The notes: generated by a model from the sequence alone, not told the origin. DNA of 64,000 bases from an uncultured Lachnospiraceae bacterium (GCA_930989745.1 CAKNMY010000001.1:1-64000), one strand, 5' to 3'. Positions 1 through 9,763 are shown, numbered from the stretch's first letter. Program-made: numbers and translations.

Positions 1-84
1 AAATATATGAACTTTTCAAGGTGCTATAGACAGGCTTTTGACCCCAATATCATATTATTACACTTCATCAGAAAAACTTTCTCA

Positions 85-118
85 CTAAAAAAGACTAGAA
101 GAGACATTTTCTCTTCTA
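85..118 (-). terminator. Rho-independent terminator, minus strand
   Basis: A perfect 9-bp stem (96-104 with 110-118, 5-nt loop) is followed on the minus strand by a run of T at 86-92. It lies about 150 bp past the spoIIID-like fragment, so it could end that transcript. The hairpin is seen directly; the assignment to a gene is inference. Confidence 0.5.
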
Positions 119-271
119 ATCCTTTATACTTTATCACAGAATACTTTTTGCTTTTATTTTCCTCATGGTCACGAGGCTTTTTTCGCTTAAATCGTACCTT
201 TTGAACACGTGTTGTTACATATAAAAGTCTTAACCCCACTAAACACTCTTACCTCACCTCATAAACAACCT

Positions 272-415
272 TCACAAAAACGCCTCTTTTGTTACATCTA
301 TATGTACCGTACTCTTGCTGACCCCAAATTTCTTCGCCGTCTGCCTTACCGTTGCCTTCGTTTCAATAATGTAAGAAGCAATTTCCACTGCCCGCTCTTC
401 GATATAATCCTTCAA
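272..415 (-). pseudogene. spoIIID: Truncated SpoIIID-like sporulation regulator
   Basis: A 47-codon frame reads from a TTG at 415, preceded by a strong GGGGGAG ribosome site 5 nt upstream, to a TGA at 272. It contains KDYIEERAVEIASYI followed by ATVRQTAKKFGVSKSTVHID, which matches the N-terminal half and helix-turn-helix of SpoIIID, the mother-cell sporulation DNA-binding protein. SpoIIID is normally about 80-95 residues. Here the frame stops after TKEAFL, and the basic C-terminal segment (usually with an RHIRGG-like motif) is not found in any frame downstream. It is therefore probably a decayed or duplicated copy. A functional short variant cannot be excluded, since the start signals look intact. 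Confidence 0.7.
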
Positions 416-524
416 AGGGAGCTCCCCCAAAAGCGTCATTTTTACAATGTATGCCCGGATAATGGACAGTATGCTCCCTGCACTTTAAACACTTTGATAA
501 GACCGCTTATGGATTATGAACTTT

Positions 525-926
525 TTACTGTCTTGTCCTCATCATATATCTTCTGATGCCTTCTGCCAGACCTCTGTCCGCAGGCAGCCACTCCACGCTG
601 TCCAGAGTCTCTTCCGTCAGCCACTTGGCAGACTCATGCTCCTTCAGCACAAGTTCTCCCGATCGGATTGTGCAGAAAAAGCAGTCCATAGACAGATGAA
701 ATTTCGGATAATCGCACTCCACTGTTTCCAGAAAATCTCCAACTTCGATCTCCACATTCAGTTCTTCCCGTATTTCGCGGACAAGCGCCTCCTGCGGCGT
801 CTCGCCCGGCTCAATTTTCCCTCCGGGAAATTCCCATCCGTCTTTGAATTCACCGTATCCCCGCTGAGTAGCAAAAATCTGATTATTATGTATAATAATT
901 GCTGCAGCTACTTTTACTGTTTTCAT
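525..926 (-). CDS. Nudix hydrolase, MutT/8-oxo-dGTP diphosphatase type
   Basis: This 133-residue protein has a complete Nudix box at about residues 36-60 (GGKIEPGETPQEAL followed by REIREELNV), which binds the metal and cleaves nucleoside diphosphate-X bonds. The length and the N-terminal KVAAAIIIHNNQIFATQRGYG are typical of small MutT-like (deoxy)nucleoside triphosphate pyrophosphohydrolases that clean the nucleotide pool. The start at 926 has a GGAGG site 6 nt upstream, inside the gap after the HNH gene. The stop of that gene is only 12 bp away, so the two are almost certainly co-transcribed. Family is clear; the exact substrate is inference. Confidence 0.88.
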   Translation of the reverse strand: MKTVKVAAAIIIHNNQIFATQRGYGEFKDGWEFPGGKIEPGETPQEALVREIREELNVEIEVGDFLETVECDYPKFHLSMDCFFCTIRSGELVLKEHESAKWLTEETLDSVEWLPADRGLAEGIRRYMMRTRQ

Positions 927-938
927 GTCGTTCCTCCA

Positions 939-2021
939 TCAGTTATTTGCCATGTATTCATAGATATCTTCGCGGACCGGCGTACCCATCTCCCACACTT
1001 CATATCCCTGCCGTCTCGCCGAATCATATACCGGTCGCATATTCTCCCGTAAAATATTACAGAATCTCTCCTGGCTGTTTCCCTTTCGATATAACTCTCG
1101 CACAGCCCAAATTGAGTGCAGGTTATCCCAATAGCAGGCTTCAAATCTGTCATAAATTTTCGGCTGCTCGTGAATCATACGATACATCAGATACTGATTT
1201 TCTGCAAATATCCTGAAAAATGGATTCCACTTGGGCAGCCGATTACTTTTCGATGAATTCAGGGAAGAATCCATAGGCATCAGATTCCAGAGTTCATCAT
1301 TCATCACAAACGACCAGGGAATAAAATGATCCACATCGTATTTCTTTGATATCACAGGTTTTCCCGTAAAGACGTCTCTTACCTCATGGACTTCCAGAAT
1401 TCCCTCCCAGAGTTTTCGCACATTTGATAACTTCCGCATCTTTTCATCCGCAGGCGCCAGCTTATAGACCAGTCCGGGCACTTCCGGATTATTATTCTGC
1501 AGCCATTTTACTTTTTCATATTGGATCCACCCTAAAATATTTACCGTATTATCCTGGATCATTCTTATCCAGGCCGGATGGAAATAGACTTCTTTTTTCA
1601 GCCTGCCGCTCTCTCCCAGGGTATAAGGAAGGGCTGTGACCATCTGATCCACCCGCCGGATATACTCTGTCAGACGGCGTACGCTTCCCCAGTCAACTCT
1701 TTCTTCGCATTTTGTAAAGAACCCCGCTAATGCCCGATAGGGAACCATGTTTGTCAGCTGTTCTTTCGCCTGTTTTAGTTCTTTATCATATTCCCGGACA
1801 CAATACCAGGCATTGGCTATCATCTCATCAATAATCTCACCAAATGTAGTCTCCTTGACTCCCCGGGAAATCAGATCTACGATCGCTTCCAGCCAGTAGA
1901 ACTTATAGCAGTAAGACGGATCCTTCATCATCTGGGCGAAGCCTTCAATATCCAGAGTATTCTCATAACTTCCATTTATTTTTAACATATAATCTACTTT
2001 CGCAGTATAGTCTTCCGCCAT
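939..2021 (-). CDS. HNH endonuclease domain protein
   Basis: This 360-residue protein has a helical N-terminal region of unknown function and a C-terminal HNH nuclease motif at about residues 230-265. That motif reads KKYDVDHFIPWSF, then WNLMPMDSSLNSSKSN. The D-H pair, a central asparagine and the K-S-N end match the HNH_4-like fold, also found as the HNH domain of Cas9 and in many restriction or defence proteins. No RuvC, helicase or methylase partner is present. It sits between a Nudix gene (12 bp downstream) and a DUF3990 gene pair, an accessory-type context that suggests a defence or stress role. The start at 2021 has an AGGGG-type site. The function is not established. Confidence 0.75.
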   Translation of the reverse strand: MAEDYTAKVDYMLKINGSYENTLDIEGFAQMMKDPSYCYKFYWLEAIVDLISRGVKETTFGEIIDEMIANAWYCVREYDKELKQAKEQLTNMVPYRALAGFFTKCEERVDWGSVRRLTEYIRRVDQMVTALPYTLGESGRLKKEVYFHPAWIRMIQDNTVNILGWIQYEKVKWLQNNNPEVPGLVYKLAPADEKMRKLSNVRKLWEGILEVHEVRDVFTGKPVISKKYDVDHFIPWSFVMNDELWNLMPMDSSLNSSKSNRLPKWNPFFRIFAENQYLMYRMIHEQPKIYDRFEACYWDNLHSIWAVRELYRKGNSQERFCNILRENMRPVYDSARRQGYEVWEMGTPVREDIYEYMANN

Positions 2022-2157
2022 TCTTCTTCACCCCTCGTATGGGTCTTATCTCTCCGGTAATCTACATTTTTCTCAACGCCGCACTCGTCTTAGCTGATCC
2101 GTCTGCTGCTTCCTCTTTATCCCTCTTTATACCATTATGTTCTCTCTATAATACGCC

Positions 2158-2601
2158 TTATTCTACGATCGTTCCTTCCCTGTAACACTCGCAGATATAC
2201 TCCCGTGATTGATAATAGAAATCCGTATTATAGTTAGAAATTACCGCATCAATCCAAGAAGTGTACACCTCCATCAGCCTATCTATAATATGCTCTTCGT
2301 CATCCTCCGCAATGTCTTCAATCAGCCTCTCATAAACTTCACCGATCGTCCAGTAATCCGGTACCGTATATCGGCACTTCGCCACATTATCAAAATCCCC
2401 CTCTGGGATATTCAGATTCTCAATAAAGTCATCCGCAGTCTTTTCAATAGGCTCACAGTGAAATACATCCGCATAGCGGTAAATGCGTTCAACTGTCTTT
2501 TTCCCCATCATCTGAACCAGTTCAGAGCGTTTCTGCTTTTGCTGACGTCCGATAAATTCAATGAGACTGCAGGTATAAAATAATGCACTGTTATTTTTCA
2601 T
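2158..2601 (-). CDS. Conserved hypothetical protein, putative partner of the DUF3990 protein
   Basis: The frame encodes about 147 residues from ATG 2601; a GTG at 2613 is an alternative. A GGAAG site lies 11 nt upstream of the ATG. The N-terminal half (ALFYTCSLIEFIGRQQKQKR and following) resembles the short helical proteins encoded beside DUF3990 genes in Clostridia. The C-terminal half is very acidic and ends with TSWIDAVISNYNTDFYYQS. The gene starts inside the end of the DUF3990 gene (11-23 bp overlap), so translation is probably coupled. An antitoxin or immunity role is a guess from this arrangement. No catalytic motif is visible. Confidence 0.6.
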   Translation of the reverse strand: MKNNSALFYTCSLIEFIGRQQKQKRSELVQMMGKKTVERIYRYADVFHCEPIEKTADDFIENLNIPEGDFDNVAKCRYTVPDYWTIGEVYERLIEDIAEDDEEHIIDRLMEVYTSWIDAVISNYNTDFYYQSREYICECYREGTIVE

Positions 2602-3055
2602 CTCGGACTTCACTTCCTTTCACAAAAGATAATGTAGCCAACGCTCGGGCCGTATGGAAACTGATCTGATGGGTTGGCTTTTTAAATTTTGCCAGCGCCC
2701 AGAACGCTTCCCGGCTGATCTTTCCATCCGCAAAGTTCTGTACATAGTTAAAGATCGTATCATTCGCCATTGGTCCTTCTACTATGTCATAATCATGTGA
2801 CCGTCCCAGCCGGCAGGAAACAATAAAATCCAGCCATTCTTCTGTCATTTCCGGAAATCGCTTAACTTTGAGACTATCATCCGGTGTATAAAGATATTCA
2901 TTCAGATAACCGACACTATCAAAACGGGTTGCCCAACGAATTGCCTGTTCTGGGAGTATTGTACAGTAAAATCCAAAGTAAAAGTCCTTATTATACTTTT
3001 GAATACGGATTTCCGGTGATTCGACTATCATTTTACTGCCATGGTATAAAATCAT
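2591..3055 (-). CDS. DUF3990 family protein, putative toxin-like ADP-ribosyltransferase fold
   Basis: The protein is 154 residues and begins MILYHGSKMIVESPEI. A DFYFGFYCTILPEQAIRWA segment follows at residues 24-43. The YHGS and (D)F-G-F-Y-x-T pattern is the hallmark of DUF3990. That family shares short motifs with ADP-ribosyltransferase-like proteins and is often found with a small partner gene. A Shine-Dalgarno AGGAGG lies 9 nt before the ATG at 3055. It is first in a two-gene operon, overlapping the downstream partner. Family assignment is fairly sure; enzyme activity and toxicity are inference. Confidence 0.7.
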   Translation of the reverse strand: MILYHGSKMIVESPEIRIQKYNKDFYFGFYCTILPEQAIRWATRFDSVGYLNEYLYTPDDSLKVKRFPEMTEEWLDFIVSCRLGRSHDYDIVEGPMANDTIFNYVQNFADGKISREAFWALAKFKKPTHQISFHTARALATLSFVKGSEVRDEK

Positions 3056-3107
3056 AACCGGCTCCTCCTGTTCTGATGTTTTCTTTTCATTTTTTTCTAT
3101 ATCATCT

Positions 3108-3136
3108 ATTATTCAATAATATTCCCAATTTAGCAA
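3108..3136 (-). promoter_or_regulatory. Candidate sigma-A promoter of the DUF3990 operon
   Basis: On the minus strand TTGCTA (3131-3136) and AATAAT (3108-3113) are spaced by 17 bp. They lie about 53 bp upstream of the DUF3990 start codon. Match to the consensus is moderate. Confidence 0.4.
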
Positions 3137-3190
3137 GATCTCTTTTCGTACAGCCTGCTCTCCCGTCACTTCCCCCCAGAAAAGACAAGA

Positions 3191-3222
3191 CGCCAGCTGA
3201 CACCAAAGTGTCCACTGGCGTT
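3191..3222 (-). terminator. Hairpin, probable terminator of the minus-strand operon ending at 3419
   Basis: A 7-bp outer stem (ACGCCAG with CTGGCGT) encloses a second 5-bp stem (GACAC with GTGTC). A modest T-rich stretch follows on the minus strand. It lies about 200 bp past the stop of the methyltransferase gene. The structure is seen; the function is likely but the T-run is weak. Confidence 0.45.
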
Positions 3223-3418
3223 GACAAAGACTTGCAAAAAACTTTTTGAACCATTTATATAGCTATATCTACAAATGTTTAAAGCTTTCTGCTCTTATTA
3301 TGCATCATCTCACTGTATATTTCAAGTACATTCAGGAATATTGGCAATATTATTTTCTTTTACCCCAATATTTATTGTGTACTTTTCACAATTTGTATTC
3401 CCTTCGCCTATTCCATCG

Positions 3419-4294
3419 CTATCTTCCGATTTCCTGCGCCAGCAGACGGATATACTCCGGTGTTGTGCCGCAGCAGCCGCCTACCACGCCGGCGCCGGCA
3501 TCGATCAGCGTCTTCACGTGCTTTGCAAAAGTCGGCGCATCCATGCTGTAGATGGCATGTCCCTGCGCGTTGATTGTCGGCATGCCCGCGTTCGGCTTGG
3601 CAATAACGGGTACTTTTGCCGCGCGCTTCATGGAAGTGATGACTGCCTCCAGCTGATCGGGTCCCACCGAGCAGTTGACACCCACGGCGGCAGCTCCGAG
3701 CTCCTGAAGCGTCTCGACGGCTTCCACGCCGTTCCCGCCGTACAGCGCGCTTCCGTCCGCCTCCAGGGTCAGGCTGCACATTACCGGAAGGTCGCAGACC
3801 GACGCGGCGGCATCCAGAACCACGGCAGTTTCATCCACGCTCAGCATCGTCTCAGCCACGAGCAGATCCACTCCGGCCTGCGCAAGTGCCTCAATCTGTT
3901 CCGTGTAGGCTTCCAGCAGCCGCTCGTAGGTCATGTCCCCGCGGGGTTCCATCATCTTGCCGGTGGTCGTGATATCTCCGGCAATCAGGGCTTTTCCTCC
4001 GACTGCATCCTGCGATACCGCCACCAGGCGCTTGTTGAGTTCACGCACCTCATGTTCCTTGCCGAAGTTCTCCATACTGATGCGGTTCGCCGCAAAGGTC
4101 GGCGCATAGATAATCTGGCTTCCCGCCTCGGCGTACTCCCTCTGCAGGCGCTGCAGAATCTCTCTGTGCTCCAGCACCCAAAGTTCCGTGCTGATACCCT
4201 TCGGCATTCCTGCCAGGGTCAGATTCGATCCGGTTGCTCCGTCCAAAAGAATGGTTCCTTTTTCTGCCAGTGCCGCAAATTCTTCTTTCTTCAT
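3419..4294 (-). CDS. Homocysteine S-methyltransferase family protein (zinc-binding domain)
   Basis: This 291-residue protein is a single homocysteine-binding domain of the type at the N-terminus of MetH and in BHMT/MmuM enzymes. The start LLDGATGSNL is the usual DGAxG motif. The zinc ligands are in GVNCS (about residue 207) and GGCCGTTP (about 273-280). No folate- or cobalamin-binding domain is attached, so it would use a separate methyl donor protein or a small donor such as a methylated amino acid. It sits 51 bp after the lipoprotein gene and probably shares its transcript. Family is sure; the methyl donor is unknown. Confidence 0.88.
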   Translation of the reverse strand: MKKEEFAALAEKGTILLDGATGSNLTLAGMPKGISTELWVLEHREILQRLQREYAEAGSQIIYAPTFAANRISMENFGKEHEVRELNKRLVAVSQDAVGGKALIAGDITTTGKMMEPRGDMTYERLLEAYTEQIEALAQAGVDLLVAETMLSVDETAVVLDAAASVCDLPVMCSLTLEADGSALYGGNGVEAVETLQELGAAAVGVNCSVGPDQLEAVITSMKRAAKVPVIAKPNAGMPTINAQGHAIYSMDAPTFAKHVKTLIDAGAGVVGGCCGTTPEYIRLLAQEIGR

Positions 4295-4345
4295 AGTTCT
4301 TCTCCTTTTGTGACGTCCGGCTCCGCTCCGGAACTGTCGTAAAAT

Positions 4346-5434
4346 TTATTCCTCTTCCCCTGCATCCGCCTGCGTCGAGAATAAATAATCGTGCTTGTCC
4401 GTTACTTTTGTATTTTTCCACGCGCTCTGAAGCTCCAGGCTGCTGTCTTCCACCCAGCCGTTCAGGGTCTCATTATACAGTGTCTGCCTGCGCTCCTCCA
4501 CGATCGCAGTCTTTCTCTCCTCCGTTGCCTCCGGGTCGTACGTCTTATCCATGCGCACCACATAGAACGAAGTCTCGCCTTCTACAACCTCCTGGTAAAG
4601 TTCGCCGTCGGAAAGCGTTCTGGCCGCTTCCTTGAGTTTTGTATCAAGAATCTCATCATCATCGCCGAAGCTGTACGTAAGTCCTGAGAGATCCTCGTCG
4701 ATCTCTTTTGCATATTCGCTGATATCCAGCGTTGCGGCATCGTCGGCTTCCTTCCATGCGTCAAGAAGCGCCTGCGCTTTCTCTTTCAGGGCGTCCTTTT
4801 CTTCTCCCTCCAGAGGGATCTTGTTGCCGTCGTCATCCGTCTCATCACTGTTGAAGGAAATTACTCCATAGCTGACCGTGGACTGCTTTGCCACGTCGTC
4901 CGTGACATTGGTATCCGCGCCTGCCCTGATCGCTTCCTCCATCTTTGTCTGGTATGCGTATAACGTCAGGTATTCTTCCACATTTTCTTTTGCGATTCCC
5001 ATCTCTTCAAGCGATGCCGCGTCATTGGCGTCCATAAATTCCTGCGCCTTGTCTGAGATTTCCTGAGTCTCCTCATCGCTCAGCGATACGTTATACTCCT
5101 CTGCATGGGATTTGAGGACATATAACTGCTGAAGTTCATCCATGATATCTTCCTTCAGCTGGTCGCCCGAACTCTTTCCGTCCGTCTCTTCGTCCCATTC
5201 CAGGCCTCCCAGATCCAGCCCATAGCCCTGTGACATTGAATAATACGAATATTCGCGGTTCGCCTGCTCGTAGCGCAGCGCAAGATTCGCGGTTCCCATG
5301 GAAATTTCCGTATCGCCTACCGTGGCTGCAGCCGCGGTTCCGTCTACTTTATCTGAACCGCACCCGGCCAGGCCGGATACAGACAGCGCTGCAGCAAGCA
5401 TCAGCGCTGCGGCTTTCTTATTTAACTTTCTCAT
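4346..5434 (-). CDS. Lipoprotein, SurA/PrsA-like peptidyl-prolyl isomerase family
   Basis: The start at 5434 is chosen because a GGAGG site precedes this ATG by 5 nt; the open frame upstream has no such site. The 362-residue product begins MRKLNKKAAALMLAAAL and has a lipobox LAGC at about residues 21-24, so it should be a lipoprotein on the outer membrane face. The next region (VGDTEISMGTANLALRYEQ, then helical acidic sequence) resembles SurA_N-type foldase domains. A C-terminal region (LSDGELYQEVVEGETSFYVVR) resembles a parvulin-type domain. It is likely a secretion chaperone. It follows mfd in the same direction, and the arrangement is common in Lachnospiraceae. Confidence 0.72.
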   Translation of the reverse strand: MRKLNKKAAALMLAAALSVSGLAGCGSDKVDGTAAAATVGDTEISMGTANLALRYEQANREYSYYSMSQGYGLDLGGLEWDEETDGKSSGDQLKEDIMDELQQLYVLKSHAEEYNVSLSDEETQEISDKAQEFMDANDAASLEEMGIAKENVEEYLTLYAYQTKMEEAIRAGADTNVTDDVAKQSTVSYGVISFNSDETDDDGNKIPLEGEEKDALKEKAQALLDAWKEADDAATLDISEYAKEIDEDLSGLTYSFGDDDEILDTKLKEAARTLSDGELYQEVVEGETSFYVVRMDKTYDPEATEERKTAIVEERRQTLYNETLNGWVEDSSLELQSAWKNTKVTDKHDYLFSTQADAGEEE

Positions 5435-5584
5435 CGTTTCCTCCCATTGCCGCCTGAAAAACGGCTGTCTTCCATTATTCGCGCCGCATTTTCCGGCGGC
5501 GCATCCCTGCCGTCTATTATAATATGTTTTATTTATGGGGGCAATGTTTTTCCAAAATTTCAACATTTTTTCACAACTGCGCCT

Positions 5585-8500
5585 TTATGCTTCCTCCAGC
5601 TCCTCTTTCATGCTTTCCAGAAATTCCCTGGCTTTCTCCAGGAAATTTATTTTTTCCTTCGAATTTCTTCTCCTGGGCATATAGATGAAATACGGATTTG
5701 TCTCCATCTTAAACGTAAGCTCACTGCCGTATCGCTCCAGAAGTTTCGGTATCCCCGCAGGATTTACTCTGGCGCGCTCGTACATGGTCACGCGCAGGCT
5801 TTCCTGCTGCTGCTTGATCTCCGAGACGTAAACCCGGTGTGCCAGAGCTTTCAGCGCAGCCACCGCAAGCAGGTTCTGCACAGCCTTCGGCGGATCTCCG
5901 AAGCGGTCCAGCAGCTCTTCGAGCATATCGTCCGCATCCGCGTCATTCTCAATAGCGGCAATGCGCTTATAAATGTCGAGCTTCTGATACTGATTTGTGA
6001 TATAGCGCTCCGGAATAAACGCATCCAGATCAAAGTCCACGGCAGTCTCGAAATCTTCCGGAACCTCCTCGCCCTTTTCTTCCAGCACCGCCTCATTCAG
6101 CATCTTGCAGTACAGATCGTATCCCACGGATTCCATATGTCCGTGCTGTTCCGCTCCCAGCAGGTTTCCCGCGCCCCGAATCTCCAGATCGCGCATCGCA
6201 ATCTTAAATCCGCTTCCGAGCTCGGTAAATTCCCGGATCGCGGAAAGGCGCTTCTCCGCCACCTCCTTGAGCATCTTATTCTTCCGATACATGAGGAACG
6301 CGTACGCCGTCCGGTTGGAGCGCCCCACGCGGCCGCGCAGCTGATAGAGCTGTGAGAGTCCGAGCTGGTCCGCATCGTGAATAATCATGGTATTGACGTT
6401 GGAAATGTCGAGCCCTGTCTCAATGATTGTCGTGGAAACCAGCACGTCAATGTCCCCGTTAATAAAACCGTACATGATTTTTTCCAGCTCATGTTCCCGC
6501 ATCTGTCCGTGGGCAAAAGCAACGTTCGCTTCCGGCACCAGCTTGGCAATCTCATTCGTAATTTCATCAATAGAATTGACGCGGTTATAAACGTAATAGA
6601 CCTGACCGCCTCTGGCCAGCTCTCTGTTGATTGCCTCCCGCACCATCTCCTCGTTGTACTCCATCACATACGTCTGGATCGGCACACGGTCCATCGGCGG
6701 CTCTTCGAGAACGCTCATATCGCGGATCCCGATCAGGCTCATGTGCAGCGTGCGGGGAATCGGGGTTGCCGTCAGCGTCAGAACATCTATATTTTCCTTG
6801 AGCTGCTTGATCTTCTCCTTATGCGCAACTCCGAACCGCTGTTCCTCGTCAATGATCAGCAGTCCCAGATCCTTATACACCACGTCCTTTGAGAGAATCC
6901 TGTGCGTCCCGATCACAATGTCCACAAAGCCTTTCCGCAGTCCCTCGAGTGTATTCTTCTGCTGTGCAGGCGTGCGGAAGCGGCACATCAGATCCACCCG
7001 CACCGGGAAGTCCTTCATGCGCTGCACAAATGTATTATAGTGCTGCTGCGCCAGGATCGTTGTGGGAACCAGATACACTACCTGCTTTCCGTCCTGAACT
7101 GCCTTGAACGCTGCCCGGATTGCGATCTCCGTCTTGCCGTATCCCACATCCCCGCAGATCAGACGGTCCATGATTTTCGTGCTCTCCATATCGTTCTTCG
7201 CCGCCTCGATCGCCGCGAGCTGGTCCTCTGTCTCTTCAAAGGGAAACATCTCCTCAAACTCTCTCTGCCATACGGTATCCGGGCTGTAGACAAAGCCCTC
7301 CTTCGCCTGGCGCGCCGCATAGAGCGCGACAAGATCCTTCGCGATATTCTTGACCGCGCCGCGCACCCTTGTCTTCGTCTTCTGCCACTCCTGGCCGCCG
7401 AGCCGGTTCAGCTTCGGCTTCTTCGCGTCCGCGCCCGCGTATTTCTGCAGGAGATCCAGCTGTGTCGCCAGGATATAGAGATTGTTTCCGCCTGCGTATT
7501 CGATTTTGATATAATCCTTGGTGACTTTATCCACCACGACCTTCTCAAGCCCGCGGTAAATCCCCAGTCCGTGATTTTCGTGCACCACGACATCTCCCAC
7601 AGACAGCTCGGAAAAGCTCTGGATCTTCCTTCCGGAATACTGCTGCTTTTTCCTGCGCTTCTTCTGTTCCTTTCCGAAGATATCGCTCTCGGTGATCAGA
7701 ACAAATTTCAGCAGAGGATACTCAAAACCTCTGCGCGCGTTTCCGAAGATTACCATCGTCTCTCCCGGCTGGGGAATACGCTCCTCATCCTCCGTGTAAA
7801 AGCTGTTGAGGCCCTCGGCGAGCAGATCCTGCGCAAGCCTTGCCGCTCTGGTGCGGGAAGCCGACAGCAGCACCACCTGATATCCTCTCTTCTTCCACTC
7901 TTTCAGGTCCTTGACGAGAAGCTCAAACTGGTTGTTGTAGGAATTTACAGACCGCACGTCCAGGCTGTAGGAACGGCTGATTTCCCAGTCCCCTTTCTTA
8001 GGCTCCATCATGCACAGAGCGGCGCAGTGCCTGCGGTTCAGCGACGCCGTCACTTCAGCGCGCTTGCGCAGCAGATCAGCCTGCCCCGGAAGCAGATAAC
8101 CCTTTTCCAGGCGGTGTGTCATGCTCTCCTGAAACTCCAGCTCCAGCGCAGAGGCACACTCGGAAATATGATTCAGCTCATCGAGGATCACCGGCGTGTC
8201 CTTGGGGAAATACTCAAGGAACGAAACGGTATCGGGATAGAAGTAATGCAGATACTGCTGTGCCCCGTCATAATTTTCTTCCTCTCTCAGCTGTTCCGTA
8301 ATCTCTTCGGCGCTGGTTCGTATGCGTGCGGCTTCCTCAGTCATCATCTGATCCCGCATCTTCTTAATGCACGCTTTTGCCTCCTTCTGGATCGCCTTGA
8401 TGCCCCGCTCCCTGGCTGCTTCCGTGAGCACCATCTCGGTGGCGGGATAGACGTCTATCTCATCCAGATTTTCAATTGACCGCTGGCTTTCCACATCAAA

Positions 8501-9109
8501 GCTGCGGATCGAATCCACCTCCTCTCCCCACAGCTCAATTCTCCACGGATTTTCCTCTGTGAGGGAGAAAATGTCGATAATTCCGCCCCGGACAGAAAAC
8601 TGCCCCGACTGTTCCACCTGCGGCATGCGCTCATAGCCGAGATCTATAAGTTTTCTCTTTATCTCTTCCAGATCGACAGTGCTGTCATTCTTCAGATGCA
8701 GCACCTGCCCTCTGATAAATTCCAGAGGCAGCAGATGGTCCATACATCCGCCGATGCTCGTAATCACTGTCGCTTCTCTGCGTTCCATCAATGCGCGGAC
8801 GACACGCATCCGCTGCTTTGTCAGCAGGTTGCCCTGAATATCCGCCTGAAAAAAAATCAGATCCTTTGCCGGATAAAAAAGGACTTCCCGGTCGTACAAG
8901 CGGTAATCTTCATAAAGCTCCTTCGCCTTCAGATCATTCTCCGCTATGATAAGCCGCACCGGGGAATCCTGTGTAAGTCCTGCCGCAAAATGCATTTTCT
9001 GGGACTGCGTGCATCCGGTCACAAGCTGGATGCCGGGCGACGCATACAGAGATTTCCTGATTTCCTGAAATTCTGCCAGACCCGCGAGGGGCTGCATAAT
9101 TGCTTTCAT
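5585..9109 (-). CDS. mfd: Transcription-repair coupling factor Mfd
   Basis: The protein is 1174 residues, the normal length for Mfd. It removes stalled RNA polymerase at lesions and recruits UvrA. The N-terminal third is the UvrB-like module. The RNA polymerase interaction region is near residue 505 ([17 protein letters not shown]). The translocase has Walker [10 protein letters not shown] near 650, DEEQRFGV near 754, TATPIPRTL, and the late motif QLRGRVGRS. The C-terminal TRCF domain is present to the end. The gene lies downstream of pth in the same direction, a common Firmicutes order. No disruption is seen. Confidence 0.98.
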   Translation of the reverse strand: MKAIMQPLAGLAEFQEIRKSLYASPGIQLVTGCTQSQKMHFAAGLTQDSPVRLIIAENDLKAKELYEDYRLYDREVLFYPAKDLIFFQADIQGNLLTKQRMRVVRALMERREATVITSIGGCMDHLLPLEFIRGQVLHLKNDSTVDLEEIKRKLIDLGYERMPQVEQSGQFSVRGGIIDIFSLTEENPWRIELWGEEVDSIRSFDVESQRSIENLDEIDVYPATEMVLTEAARERGIKAIQKEAKACIKKMRDQMMTEEAARIRTSAEEITEQLREEENYDGAQQYLHYFYPDTVSFLEYFPKDTPVILDELNHISECASALELEFQESMTHRLEKGYLLPGQADLLRKRAEVTASLNRRHCAALCMMEPKKGDWEISRSYSLDVRSVNSYNNQFELLVKDLKEWKKRGYQVVLLSASRTRAARLAQDLLAEGLNSFYTEDEERIPQPGETMVIFGNARRGFEYPLLKFVLITESDIFGKEQKKRRKKQQYSGRKIQSFSELSVGDVVVHENHGLGIYRGLEKVVVDKVTKDYIKIEYAGGNNLYILATQLDLLQKYAGADAKKPKLNRLGGQEWQKTKTRVRGAVKNIAKDLVALYAARQAKEGFVYSPDTVWQREFEEMFPFEETEDQLAAIEAAKNDMESTKIMDRLICGDVGYGKTEIAIRAAFKAVQDGKQVVYLVPTTILAQQHYNTFVQRMKDFPVRVDLMCRFRTPAQQKNTLEGLRKGFVDIVIGTHRILSKDVVYKDLGLLIIDEEQRFGVAHKEKIKQLKENIDVLTLTATPIPRTLHMSLIGIRDMSVLEEPPMDRVPIQTYVMEYNEEMVREAINRELARGGQVYYVYNRVNSIDEITNEIAKLVPEANVAFAHGQMREHELEKIMYGFINGDIDVLVSTTIIETGLDISNVNTMIIHDADQLGLSQLYQLRGRVGRSNRTAYAFLMYRKNKMLKEVAEKRLSAIREFTELGSGFKIAMRDLEIRGAGNLLGAEQHGHMESVGYDLYCKMLNEAVLEEKGEEVPEDFETAVDFDLDAFIPERYITNQYQKLDIYKRIAAIENDADADDMLEELLDRFGDPPKAVQNLLAVAALKALAHRVYVSEIKQQQESLRVTMYERARVNPAGIPKLLERYGSELTFKMETNPYFIYMPRRRNSKEKINFLEKAREFLESMKEELEEA

Positions 9110-9140
9110 AATCCTCTATTCCTTTTTCCGTTATTTCATT

Positions 9141-9166
9141 CCGCACCCGAAATATATCGGGTGCGG
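9141..9166. repeat. Perfect 10-bp hairpin between pth and mfd
   Basis: CCGCACCCGA (9141-9150) pairs with TCGGGTGCGG (9157-9166) around a 6-nt loop. No T-run follows on either strand. It is more likely a transcript-processing or stabilising hairpin in a pth-mfd mRNA than a full terminator. Confidence 0.5.
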
Positions 9167-9187
9167 GTGCTTAGACTCGCAGCAGAC

Positions 9188-9763
9188 TCAATTCTTGTTC
9201 GTTCTGTTGAACGTATTCATGGCCGCGTCTATTTCATCCTGCACAATCATCTCCACCGCCTTCGCGGCCTTTTCGATCGCCTCATCCACAGCCGCGCGTT
9301 CTTCTTTTCCGAACGGGCTGAGCACGTAGTCGGCCAGGTCCCAGTTTTTGGGCTTCTCTCCCACACCGATTTTCACGCGGGGAAAGACGTCTGTGCCGAG
9401 CTGGGAAATAATATTTTTGATCCCATTGTGCCCGCCGGCGCTCCCTTTCTTGCGGATGCGAAGCTGACCCGGATTCAGGCTGATATCGTCATAGAGAACG
9501 ATCAGCTCCGTCTCCGGATCGATCTTATAGTAATCCGTCAGCTCCCGCACGGACTCGCCGCTCAGATTCATGTACGTCAGCGGCTTTGCGACCAGAACCT
9601 TCTGACCCGCGATCACGCCCTTTCCGTACATGGCCTTATGCTTTACGCCCGACTGCGGGATATGATGCTCTTCAATTAGATAATCTATGGCGTCAAAGCC
9701 CACGTTATGCTTTGTATTTTCGTACTGCCTGCCCGGATTTCCGAGCCCTACAATCAGATACAT
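9188..9763 (-). CDS. pth: Peptidyl-tRNA hydrolase
   Basis: The 191-residue protein has all Pth features. It begins MYLIVGLGNPGRQYENTKHN, with the catalytic histidine at residue 19. LTYMNLSGESV, LYDDISLNPGQLRIR and GSAGGHNGIKNI follow. It frees tRNA from peptidyl-tRNA that drops off ribosomes, in the cytosol, and is essential in most bacteria. The stop is 78 bp before the mfd start, with a hairpin in between. Length and motifs are complete. Confidence 0.98.
   Translation of the reverse strand: MYLIVGLGNPGRQYENTKHNVGFDAIDYLIEEHHIPQSGVKHKAMYGKGVIAGQKVLVAKPLTYMNLSGESVRELTDYYKIDPETELIVLYDDISLNPGQLRIRKKGSAGGHNGIKNIISQLGTDVFPRVKIGVGEKPKNWDLADYVLSPFGKEERAAVDEAIEKAAKAVEMIVQDEIDAAMNTFNRTNKN

Larger units (their letters stand above)
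3056..3418. other. Intergenic stretch before the DUF3990 pair
   Basis: This 363-bp gap separates the homocysteine methyltransferase gene from the DUF3990 operon. It holds the candidate promoter at 3108-3136 and the hairpin at 3191-3222. The rest (3223-3418) is AT-rich and contains no convincing gene on either strand. Confidence 0.6.

Noticed and set aside
209..556. A 115-codon plus-strand frame at the left edge
   Set aside because: It is antisense to the SpoIIID-like fragment, which has a recognisable helix-turn-helix and a strong ribosome site.
939..2021. HNH protein considered as a Cas9 or IscB remnant
   Set aside because: Only the HNH fold is similar. No RuvC motifs, bridge helix or repeat array occurs in the window.
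3275..4342. A 355-codon open frame on the plus strand
   Set aside because: It is antisense to the homocysteine methyltransferase gene, which has a full set of motifs. The plus-strand product is rich in Arg, His and Cys without any domain pattern.
6902..8479. A 525-codon open frame on the plus strand
   Set aside because: It is a shadow of mfd in the opposite strand, caused by codon bias. No ribosome site or protein-like pattern.
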